DNA of 64,000 nucleotides from NCBI GenBank assembly GCA_015680685.1, contig MNCI01023945.1, forward strand, positions 575,930 to 639,929, given 5' to 3'. Under the pieces are notes generated by a model. It saw nothing but the letters and a program-made list of their open reading frames with translations. It had not been told where the DNA came from and did no database searches. Every line of letters starts with the position of its first letter. Position 1 is the first letter of the stretch. Source of the stretch: Gnetum montanum. Lineage: Eukaryota; Streptophyta; Gnetopsida; Gnetales; Gnetaceae. A program made the position numbers and the translations under genes. Below, piece after piece: positions 35,101 to 47,100 of the stretch.

Positions 35101-38100
35101 ATGGTGTTCATACTTGCAGTAGGACTTTAGGTCCCAAACTTATATGGCTCTCAATGTTGGGCTAAGTGCCTCCATGAACTCCTTAGGATTGCTGGCCAGG
35201 TTCCCAACCACCAAGCTTGGTTACATATTAGGGATTTCAATCATCGTTTGTATTCTTGGGAGAAAATTGAGGATGAGATAGGCCCTCTGCCTTGAAGCCA
35301 TAAGTTTTTACAAATGCTTTAGGCATATGATCTTGTTGATCTTAATATTCATGGCTGCAAGTTCACCTAGAGAAATAGGTGGAAAGGAAATGCCTGGGTC
35401 TTCTCGTGTATTGATAGGGTTTGGGTTAGTGCTGAGGTCCTTTTGAACCATGAGATCGTGGTTAATGGCCATGAGCAGTGGGCTTTTGACCATCATGCCC
35501 TTGTTTGCTTAGTTCGTAATCTAGATAGAGTTGTGTTGGTTCCTTTTCGGTTTGAGCATGCCTGGTTGACTAAAGGGTGGTTGTGCAAGTTGGTTAATGA
35601 GATTTGGGGGGACTATCCCACACAAACAGATCCTTGGGATTTTCTAAAGCAAGGCCTCCTTCACCTCAAAAAAGAGATCAAGAACTTGCAAACCAAAAAA
35701 GGGTACTCTTTTCAAACTGTTAGGGCCATCCTCCAATAGAGGCTATTAGGCATTCAGGTTAGGCAGGAGAATAGGGAAGCCTTGGAGGAGGAAGAACATG
35801 ATTTACTGGTGGAACTTTAGTCCCTGGCGGAGGAAGAAGAGCAGTACTGAAGAGAGAGATATAGAGTGCGGTGGCTCTAGGAGGGAGATAGGATCGCTTA
35901 CAAAAGCTAATAACCAAAGCAAGAAGATCCACCATATCCTTCAAGGATAGCCTAGCCTGCATGATCTGTAGGAAATTGCCCAAGAAATACAGAAATATTG
36001 GGCTGGGATTTGGATTGGGGGAGGTTCCTCACTTGTTTTCATCGAAATTCAAAAGGTCATTAGCAACAAAGATAATGAACACTTGATTGCCCCCTATCAA
36101 CATGCTGAAGCTTTTTGAGGCTATGTTGTCCCTCAAGGTTGCTAGGGTTTGGGCCCATATGGTTGGCCTATCAATTTTTTCTGGGAATTCTTTGATGTCC
36201 TAGGAAAGAATATCCTTGATGCCTTCAATCTTATGCTGAAATGGGGGTAGATCTACCATGAGATTAACTAGTCACGAATTGTTCTCTTGTCAAAGACCCC
36301 CAACCCAATGTTGCTAGCACACTACAAATTGATTGGTGTTTGTAACATACTGCTCAAAATTTTCACCAAAATTCTTATTCACAGATGATAGCCATTGATG
36401 TTGGATCTTGTGGGCCCTCACTAGGTTTGTTTTTTTTAAGGGGAGATTTATCCAAGATTAGATCTTGTTGCTTCAGGAAGCTATGCACTCTATACAATGT
36501 TCTAGATTCCTTGGTATGTGCATCAAACTTGATATTGCTAAAGCCTATGATATGGTCCAATGGGATGCTCTCCATGACATCATGCTAATGAAGGGTCTCC
36601 ACCCTAAGTTTGTGGCCCTTTGTATCAACCTTCAAGCTATAGGAGTCTACTCCTTTGACTTGTTTGGGATGCTTTGGGGGGTTTTCCTCCCCTGTTAGGC
36701 AAATTATGTCAGGGTGATCCTTTATCCCCCTACCTTTTTATCATTGTCATGGATACTATGAAATTTTATTGTAGGGAGGAGGGTGTTAGAGGCCTAAACA
36801 TTGAGGAAATCACCTGCATCATTGCACACTACATGGATGACACTATCCTTATGACAAAGGTAGGTGTACCACAAGCCTTGGCCATCAACAAGGCTTTGGA
36901 AAGGATGGTGAATGAAGTTAGCTTGCAACCCAATTGGGGGAAATCTACCATTTACTTCTTCCATACCTAAGGGCTTGTCCAATGTTAGGTTTGTCAAGGA
37001 CTTGAGATTTTGTAGGCTATAGATCAAGACTCTTATTTGGGAGTTCCTATGTTTGCATGGGGAAAATTGATGACTTGGACTTGTTTAATTCAACATTTCT
37101 AGTCTTGGGTGGGACACTAGACTACATGTTTCTTGACATGGAAAGGTAAGCTCATCTTGGCTTCCTCTGTTCTCTTGGCCATCACCAAATTTGTTGTTTT
37201 TGTTGCTGCACCTCCTATGGGCATTATCAACAAAGTTAACTAGATTATATAGAATTTCATTTGGTTTGGGGGAAAAGGTGAAGAACACTTGCACTTAGTT
37301 TGTTGGGACAAGGTGGCCAGGCCTAAGCTTGTTGGGGGTTTAGGGATCCTTAAGTTCAAAGACATCATCTTGATGGGACACCAGAGAATTATCGATAGGT
37401 TCATGCATGACCATGTAGGCCTTGGTGGGTGTGCATCACGGTAAACAAATACTAGCCTTGGCTGGCGGCCTTTGGGGACTTATACATTTGGTGACTTATA
37501 CATTTGGCGAAACATATGCAGCTATGCTTACAAAGTAATTCAAGGGTGGATGATGGGAATGCAACTGTTGGAAATTATCAAGTTTAAATACCTTGCTCAG
37601 GGTGGTTGGCAACGTGTGTTGAAGGGGCAACTTATGGAGAAACTTAAATGATTTTCCTGGCTTCTAACGCATGGTGTATTGCCTGTTTGGGTGTGTCTAA
37701 AGATGCGGGGGATTATTAATGTGGATAGTTGTCCCCTTTGCAACACATGTAGTGAATCCATGCAACACTTGTTCATGCATTGTGTCTTCATGTCTGACGT
37801 TTGGCTGGTTGTTGTTATCCCCTTGGCTTTGCAGGCTGTTGGAGACTCACTCACCAAGGTGGTGCTCTAGAGCATTTGGAAAGCAAGAAATGCTAAGATC
37901 TTTTGCTCTGCGTTGCTCCCTTTCCCCTATCTCATTGCTGTCTTGATCAAACGGTAGTGGAAGGAAGCAATCGTTGGCATGGAAATTACCTCGATGCATG
38001 AACCAGATGTGGAAGGATTTTGCAACAATAGGGACTTGTGGGCCTTGGTCATTTGGATGGGATGGGAGGACATGTTGCCATTGCTGGTGGGTGACCCAGA

Positions 38101-41100
38101 CCTTGCAGACGTGAATTTGTATAAGTGCTCAAGGGGGGACTCTACCACTTATCACGGGATACACATCAATCTCATGGAGATTGATTTGGCAGGGTATCTT
38201 GGTGTGTCGGCGGCAGGGGAGGTTATGTTGCAGATTGAGCAAGGACTGCAAGATGCAATGGGTTTCTTTTAGGGTCCAATCTTGAAGAGCACTAGCGGGC
38301 AAGTTCTAAGGTCGGTGCTCCCTCTACTTTGACAGGAGGTTGCAGAGTTGGTTGATAGATATTTTGTTTAGTCTTGGAATGTGTGGAAGCTGCAAGGCAC
38401 CCACTTTGCATTCCTGGGGTGCATGTGGCTGGGCAGACTAATTAATGTCCCTAAGTTCTTTTTGGCCTTCCTTCGACAAGAAAGGCTTAGGCCCCTTGCC
38501 CACCCCCCCTAGGTGGACTCCTAGCTGTGTTATGTAGGGATGTGTTCCCATAGAAAATTTGATGTTAAAGACATCCCAAGGATCCCCATCCCCAAATAGT
38601 AAGAGATACAAGTGGGACATTGATGTCTTTGAATGTATTTTAGATGCTAGCTACATGTAATGACCCACATTTCCGAGGTTCATGTCTTGATGTTTGGGGT
38701 AGCGATTATGAGTGTGCTTTGTTATGATGCATATAGTTTGGTTTTGATTTGTGGATTTATGTATAATTTTATGATGGACTTGAGTGGTGTTAACCATGTA
38801 TTTTTAATATGTGTGCTTTGGTATTTATTTGTAAATTTATCTATGATCTGATGATGGTGATGGATTTGAGTGCTATTGATGTGCTTGTGTTCATGATTTG
38901 GTGCTAATCTGGTGATTTATCTATGATTTAATGATGGTGATGAATTTAAGTACTATTGATGTGCTTATGTTGATAAATTTAAGGGAGAAAAGGCTGGGCT
39001 GATCATATTATAGTTGAAAAAAGATGTACAAAGAGACCCCCAAATAGTTGCTAGCAGAAGGCATAAACATTCAAGCAACCCAAGCTATTGTTAAAGCAAG
39101 TCCCAGATGACCCCACATCGCATTCATAACCAAAAAATAAAAACCCATGAAACATGAGGCAAAAGCCCCTATGAAAACAATAAAAACAGCAAGTCATAGC
39201 AAAATAGGCAATTGTCGACAGGAGCAATGTGGCCTCTCCTGCTTGTGGACCCTATCGATTATGTCTCTATTAGCCTGTGAAGTCATGAAATCTGCAGCTT
39301 GTTGAAAAGTTTTGTACTATTTCTCCATTTGTTCTTGGATTCTTTTCTCATATGTTTGGCTTTGTTGGGGTGGAGTTGGTGGGAAGTCTGCCTAATGAAT
39401 TTTCTCAGCTCTTCCCAAGGCATGTGGCAATTGATACACATAATGACATAGGGGTAGCTGCCAACATGAAACCAAAGCTTGACATTTGATTTGTGTGCTT
39501 TGGCCTATCATGATCACATGGCCTCTTCCACTAGTTGATCCTTAATGCATTGAATAGGCTCCTACTCTTCTCTAGCAGCCATCTCCTCCACCTTCCTTTG
39601 GAGTCCTCTTGAATTTGTTGCTGCAGCTGGTTCGCCAGTTGACTCCTCATGATCACCTTTTTGCAAAAGTCTCTGTTTCTATTTCTCCCATTTAGCCTCA
39701 CATCTCTTATCATTCTTTGCCTTGTGTTCCTGCTCTTGGATGGATCGTCGACGCCTCTTCTCTTCATGAAGGCACAAATCTAATTTCTTGGTGGCCTCAA
39801 GAAGGTCATTAGCAAACTTTGCCTCCAATTCAGCCTGTATGGCCACTTCAAGCTCAGTTAGCCACTATTGAACAATGTGATTGACCTCTTCCTCCCTGCT
39901 GTGGTCAATCCCAGGCTGTGAAGGGATGAACAAAACAAAAGAGCTAGACCCATGTTCAAAAATTGAAAAACCCTAGGGCAAAGGAGTAGTGGGCTTGCAT
40001 GTGTTAGTCCTAAAAGAGTGCTTGGATGAGGAAGCACCATTGAGGGTTTGTTGGTGACAGTAAACATGGCCAAATGAGTGTGGGTTCAATAGGAGCTAGT
40101 GGAATGGGGCTTGGGTGGTCTTAGCAACATTCTAGAGGGCAAGAATGAGCCTTGAATGACATCTCCATCTTTGTTTTTGCAACACAAGGAAGAATATGGG
40201 AAGATTAACTTAACAGTCGAGTTGCAGTTAGCGGAGGAAGGCAAAATGGATGTCTTTCAATCTCCAAACATTTCCAGATTGGATGAAGAAAAACAGTCCA
40301 CAGACTTAGTTGCATCCTATCATAGCTGCAAGAGCTTAGACCTAGGCACTTGTTTGCTTGATGTCTTGGGGACTGACCCTTGGAAGAAACCCTCAAGATC
40401 TTGTAGGTTGCATTACGCTGGAAGGATGATTTTACCAACAATGAGGAGACGTAGATTCTCGGTGATGGCCTCTTTTATGAGGGCGAAGATAGTTTGATTC
40501 CCATGCCATTTGTTGAAGAATGGTGCATTTGGAAGGTTAGGGTCTCCATGAAGGAGAGGGAGCATGTTAGCCCAACCCACCTTGGTAAAAAGCCCCTAGA
40601 GTTTTGCATGCTTACAAAACACCTTGAGGTTAGGCTCATAGGTGGGAGTAACACCCAGTGCGGTGGTGGCTTTGGTCCACAGCACAATTGCTTGGTGGGT
40701 GATAACAGTTGGAGGAGGGAGCTAGGCATTCCTGAACAAATGTTTGTTTCTTACCTTCCAAAGGCACTAGAGGAGGGTAGCAACAATGGAGTTTCTGTGA
40801 ACAGATGCACAAGGGTCTAAACCACTGGTGGTCCAAATAAGTGAGGTATATGGGCATTTGAAAGTAGATGAGACTGCATTTTGGTGGCATCCATATCACA
40901 GAGAACATAGATTGTGTTAATTCCAAGGCCGTGGTGATAAAGAAAAGTCTTTGAGGGTATTGCGCTGTTCTTAATATACCAAAGGAACATTTTGATTTTT
41001 TCCAGACAGTTTTCTTTTCCATATGGGAAGCCATTCTTGAGTCCATCTAGACTTCCTACGTAAGATTTCTTTGCTAGCGATAGAGAGCACAAACATGAAT

Positions 41101-44100
41101 TGTTGTAGGACATTGCACTGTCAGCAGAGGTCATGCCAAAGGATAGAATCCAAATGATTCACATTTCAAAGCCTGTATTTCTTCTTGATGATGGCAATCC
41201 ATAGGGCATCTTCATCATTGATAATATGCTTGATTAAGTTATGGTGGAATAAAAGAATAAAATCTTCAAACGGTAGAATACTAAGACAGCCTGTTGACTT
41301 CGGTCTTGCAATCTTTTCCCAACAAATAAGATGAAATTTGGAGTTCCCCTGCCCTCTTGATGAAACAAAATGTTGGATGATTTGATTGACCTTATTGATG
41401 GCATGCTAAGGGGGAATGGCAATAGAGGCAATGTATGTTGTGATGGCTAACAAGATCGAGGAGGCCAACAAAAGTTTTTCTTTACTCGTTAGGAATTGGA
41501 ATGTCTAGTGTTGAAAGTGTGATTGGAGCTTCTGAATAAGGGGGCCTCTTGGGGTACATGTGCTAGTGATCACACAAAGTAGCATGCGGGTGACCATGAG
41601 ACATTACATCTCTAGGCATATATTGGGATCCCCGAATACTCTCAAGGCCTATGCTACAACAAAGAAAAATTTTGTATTTCAGTCCCCAGCCTTCAACCAC
41701 CTCACCCTTGAATGTTCATACCAGTATGCTTCTTCCTCCTTGTCGAGACGTTATCATTATACTTCTAAAGGTGACTGTTTATCATTATCATTATTATTTT
41801 ACGGAATCAGAAAAAACACTAAAGAGTAGGTAATAACCATATTAAAAAGGGGTAACAGTCTACACTATGAACAGTCATCATTAAAGAATTAGAATTCTGA
41901 TTTTTGGAGTAGGCAAGTAGTAAAATGGAAAGGAAAGGAAACTATAATATCTGATATGTACTAAGCTTGACTACCATGATGGATCAATATGGTGTCAAAC
42001 TTTTGAAATCTTCATTATTAAATTTTTCCAATCTCTCATGTTTTCACATGGAGAGAAATGTAGGCTTGAACAAAGGACCATTTAACAATGAATTGAGAAC
42101 TCTCTGGACAGCCTCATGTGCACTTCACTTTCCAATATGCAAAAGACACCAATAATCACCAGTATGCATAATTCCTTTTATTTATTAATGAGTCCTCAAT
42201 GGACCCTTTGGCCATTTGGCTATGATGCACCAAGCTCCTTCAACCCTACAGCATCTTGTGCCTACACAAGAATACCGAGGTTGGATAAAATGATGGGGGC
42301 TAACACCATTAGGCACCTCATCATTACCAGCCTTGGATAGAATGATGGGGGTCTTTGTAAAGAAATGATCACAAAAGCATAAGATACCAAGTATACATGA
42401 CAGAAAGAGATATAAGCCCAATACATACAGCCCTTGTAGCCCACATAAGAGATTACCAGCCTTGGATAGAATGATGGGGGGTGTTTGTAAAGAAATGATC
42501 ACAAAAGCATAAAATACCAAAGTATACATGACATAAAGAGATATAAGCCCAATACATACAAGCCAAGAATCAGATCTAAGATATATGAAAGACTCCATGC
42601 ATGACTTACAACTTGCAATAAATCCTGCATGTCCTCATGAAATAATTTTCACCTGTCTAAGCCATTACAACAAACACCTACTCAAAAAAAATTTTGTACA
42701 ACAAATAACTCTGAATTTTTTATGTATTTTAATTAATTAATTATTCAATAAATTAAAAATTCTAACTAAACATGAAAATAAACCATGGATCCACATTACA
42801 TTAATTTCCTAGTATCATTTTAAAATAATTCTAGACTTTGCTATGTTCGTTTGTCAATAAAATATATATATATATTTAACTTAAAATCATAAATAATTAG
42901 AAAGAAATAGTAATTTTGCTTATGTCACCCAATTAAAAGTGTTCATATTACTTAGAAGCATTAGAAACACACAAACACAAATAAAAGCTTTAAAACAAGT
43001 TAAAACCTATGTATTTAATAGCATACTAAGGTCACATGTACAAATTTGGTGCACTACAATTGACCTCTGTTTTGGAAGCCTGAAATTGTTTTCTTTGATT
43101 ATTATTTCAGTGTGGGAATATTATAACTATCCATTTCATGTGTGAAACTTATATTGGCTATATTGCAAAATCTGAAATACAGACAATGTAGTGGAAGAAT
43201 CGAAATATAATGTTCCATGATAGATCTTCAGCTTTTGGCTCATGTATATCTTGTATGGGAAATTTCAGGCTTTTGTAGCATTGTTACTGTTGGAAAGACC
43301 GTGTAAATTCCTGATTTTGTGGACTGAGTAAATTCCTGATTTTGTGGGATTAATTGCAGTTTTTTGTGGAGTTTGTTTTCCCTGATTTATACCTTCCGTT
43401 TTTATTGTTTCTGATTTCTAAGGGATTGGTTTTCTTTTTTAATTTGTTTCCTGAGATACAGAATGAGGCTGGTCTATAAATCCTTGTATGCAATCTTTCA
43501 TAAACTTAAATAAAGAAAACTATTTCATTTCATGTCTTTGTTTAGTTATAGGACAGAAATCAACATGGTTATTGTTATTTTCTGCCATTGCAATTTATCT
43601 ATTTTAGGATCTCAATGTTTTCTTATAGTTGAATTCTCCATATGACTGATTATGTTTAGCTATACATAACTTAAGACTGATAAGGTGAATTGTTTAAACT
43701 AATCTACTTGTAGCTAAACTCAATAAGATCTCAAACATAATTATTTTAACATATGTACTGCACTTTGGATGCATTATGTATATCAATTGTTGTCAATTTC
43801 CATATTGGCATTTTCTTCTTGCTAGATCCTTGGGCTACTATTTAATTGTACAGTGTACTTTTTTTTTACTGAAATGATTGTTGTCAATGCTAGTCTAATT
43901 TCTGTTTTTTTTTTTTAAATTCATCCTTGCATTTTTAGCCAACATTTTGGGGACTTTGGGTGTTAGATCCTGCTTGCTAAGAATTGGGTGTTAGATTATA
44001 ACTCCTCTTCTTCTAAAATACTTTGAAAATATTTTGCTGTCTAAATTGCAATGCAAATTTCCAAAGTAGCTAACAAATTTATATATAATCGTCAATAACT

Positions 44101-47100
44101 TGGAAGTCAATAACTTGGAAGCTAATTGAATGTAGAATATCTTAGATAAAGCTATTTCTGCTATCATTCCCATTGCATCCTCACAATGTTCCTGAAAAGC
44201 CATCTCATTCCCAAACATGTTTAGGAATGCATACTTGCATCCCATCATCTTGGTGTCCAAAGACTTGTGATCCACTGGCTCTAATAGTGGAATGTCTTCT
44301 CCACCAGTGCATGTTGTTGTGCATTGCCCCATTGGTGATCAGTGACATAACAGTGCTTCAACACAGTACCTCTAGTCAACAATCTATCGGTTCCTGATTG
44401 ACTACCGCCTTCTATTGATGATCTGTAGTGTTCCAATTAACTTCTGTAACAAATCCAAGGCCTGCAACTTTAGCCACACTACAGCTGCCAAAAACTTATA
44501 ATAGAAACTCCATGCAAAAACTTTCATGCAATCCCTTTGACACCATAACGACGCGAGAAACAAATACTAAAAATATAGAACCACAATTTCCAAAATTATT
44601 ATCACAAAATATAAATAGAGACTAAACAACACTGGCAGAATAGAATAATGAATAACATAGAAAAAATTATTGAAGACAAACAAATAGATGCAAAATTATT
44701 GAAGCACAACTACAGCTTGGCATGTCTAATTTTTCCATCATATTTATCTTCAGCAAGACCTATTATCGAGCTATTATCCCTGTTTGAGGAATCAAACAGA
44801 CATGCCTGCAACCCTCTTCCACAACGTATGTTGCAAAGCATGAAATTTCAACTCTTAAACAAGTTCAGCTTACGCTCCTTTTTAACCTTTACTTGAAGGA
44901 AATGCTAATTTCAGCAACATATTTTTTGCCACTTGCATGGGATGCAACAGATCCTCCAGCTATCCAATACATAAACTTTCTCATTTGGTGCATGAAAATG
45001 ATTCTTGATTTTGCTCATGGGTGTGAAGATTGCCTTGTCACAATATCCTGCTGTAATTTCTTTTCCAGTGGTTGGATGCCCAGTAGAAGCAAGAGATCAA
45101 ATAATCTATAGGTTTTTTTTAAAAAAAAAAAAAAATTGTTGGTAAAAGCATTTGGGGCTTTTTCTGCAAACACCTTTGTTGAAGAAATAATTGTCACTTC
45201 TATTTTTTGACTTTTACAATGACTGGACCTGGCATCCATCTTTCTATATACCTGCAGTACACCTATGGTAAAGATGTACTTCCTTTTTTTTTTACATGAT
45301 TTCGGTTGCTTATGTAAATATTGAAGCATTTGTTCTCCTAATAGCCATACACACAGAATGCTGTAACAAAAAAATTATCAACCTTTTATCCTTTTAGGGA
45401 TGTATGTGCAACGTGCTTGCTCCTGGCCTCGGTGGGCTGGGGGGTGGGACATCCGGGGCCTCTTGGGGAGGGGGACCTATGGCTACGGGCCCGGACGATT
45501 GACTAGGCAAATCGAGCGTGGCTTCTTGCTGCGCTCCATCTGGTCCGGGCGCTCGGGCGGGCTGCGTTGGCTTGCCCCACATCCCCAAGACTGGGGGGGG
45601 TGGGCACGTCGCGGGTGGGGCCGGAGCTACCGTTGCTGAGCGACTGGATCACCACTAGCAGGGGTTCGTCGTGGCCCAAAATGCCCGACATTGTGTGGGG
45701 GGTGCCGCGCGAGAAGGGGCTTGATGTAACCCAGATGTTGCCCAAGGTTGGATGTCGTGACAGCGCCCACACCCAGAAAATGACCACGCAATTGGATATC
45801 GACTTGGGAGTGCAACGCACACTCCGGGAGGTTTATCACAGACGCTTGTCTGTTTCTCCATGAAGATTATATCCTGGAATTGTCGTGGACAGGGTACCCT
45901 ATATAAGAGACATACCCTGAAAAGAATGGTGCACACCGAGGAGTGCGACGTGGTGTGTCTCCAAGAGACAAAATTACGGCAGTCGGAACCTTACATTGGG
46001 AGGGATGGTGCAGTCACCTAGTGCCTAGCCGGGGATGGGCTGGCGGTCTTGCTGTCCTCACCAGGATGACCTCGTCCTTGCTTGATGCGTCGGACTAGAG
46101 CATCACGGTACACCTGCCGGGACCAAACGTTTGGGTCACTAACATTTACGGGACCCAGGTGTGGTAGGATCGCATACGGGAGTTATCCCGGGTGGCGGGG
46201 TTGATAACCCACGGGTCCCGTTGGCTCCTCATTGGGGACTTTAACCAACGGCTATATCGCTGGGAAAAGTCCGAGGAATCCGCCTCGTTGCCCTTGGGGG
46301 CGCAAGAGTGCATGGACTTGATGCGTCGTAGGGACCTCATAGCCTGGAGATTGAGGGATGTAGGACACAATTGCAATCACACCTATAGGACATCCAGAAC
46401 CAACAAGAGCGTGGCGCTGATCTCGCTCAAGAGGAACTCGCCCTCTTAGCGGAGCTGCAGACCTTACACCAGGAAGAGGAGGAATACTGGTGTCAAAGAG
46501 CTTGGATATAGTGGCTCAAGGCCGGTGACAGACATACGAAATTCTTCTTTGCCGCTGCTAAGGCACACCGGGGGACCCGCCACCAATTGCAGCGCTTGAT
46601 TCACGGCCTAGGTAATGGGGAACAACCTAACTCATCTTATGGCTCGGACACCCTGTTGCACTATTGGCAGCAGATATGGAACTGGCAACCCACGGACCCC
46701 ATCTCCCTCTCTATCCCGCAGATCCTCACCCCATCCGACAACCAGCGCCTCATGCAACCTTTCTCCCACGTCGAACTCCATGCCGCTATGCAGGCCATGC
46801 CGGTGGATAAAGCCCCAGGACCAGATGGGTGGCCCATCGAATTCTTCCGCAAATTCGAAGACTTGATTGGGCAGAATCTGCTTGATGCCTTTAACCAGAT
46901 GCTTGCTTGGCAACAGGTTCATAAGGAAATCAACTACTCCCACGTGGTCTTGCTCCTAAAGACGGCCAACCCCACATCTCTAGGACATTTCTGCCCCATT
47001 GGAGTTTGTAACTCCCTCCTGAGACTCTTCTTGCGGATGGTGGTTGCCAGGATGGCACCCCTCATGCCACGTCTGGTCGAACAGAACCAGGTTGGGTTCA

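Larger units (their letters stand above)
34143..38640 (+). mobile_element. LINE H, sense in AIRC intron, contains gap
   Basis: ORF1 zinc knuckle [14 protein letters not shown] (about 34204-34246) lies before a G-run and a 196-base gap (34475-34670). ORF2 runs from 34849 to about 38600. No coiled-coil/PYxIM module or poly(A) was recognised, so the 3' end is approximate. It is TAG-rich and therefore old. Confidence 0.85.
41749..45409. other. AT-rich intron DNA, no gene
   Basis: Contains an ATT/ATC-rich microsatellite near 41786-41810, the 129-bp duplication (42323), an LTR-like stretch (43288) and an A/T homopolymer pair near 45113-45135. No coding or RNA gene recognised. Confidence 0.55.

Noticed and set aside
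43288-43565. Calling a definite solo Copia LTR
   Set aside because: The ends and TATA look right, but there is no target duplication or second copy in the window, so it is kept only as a low-confidence repeat.
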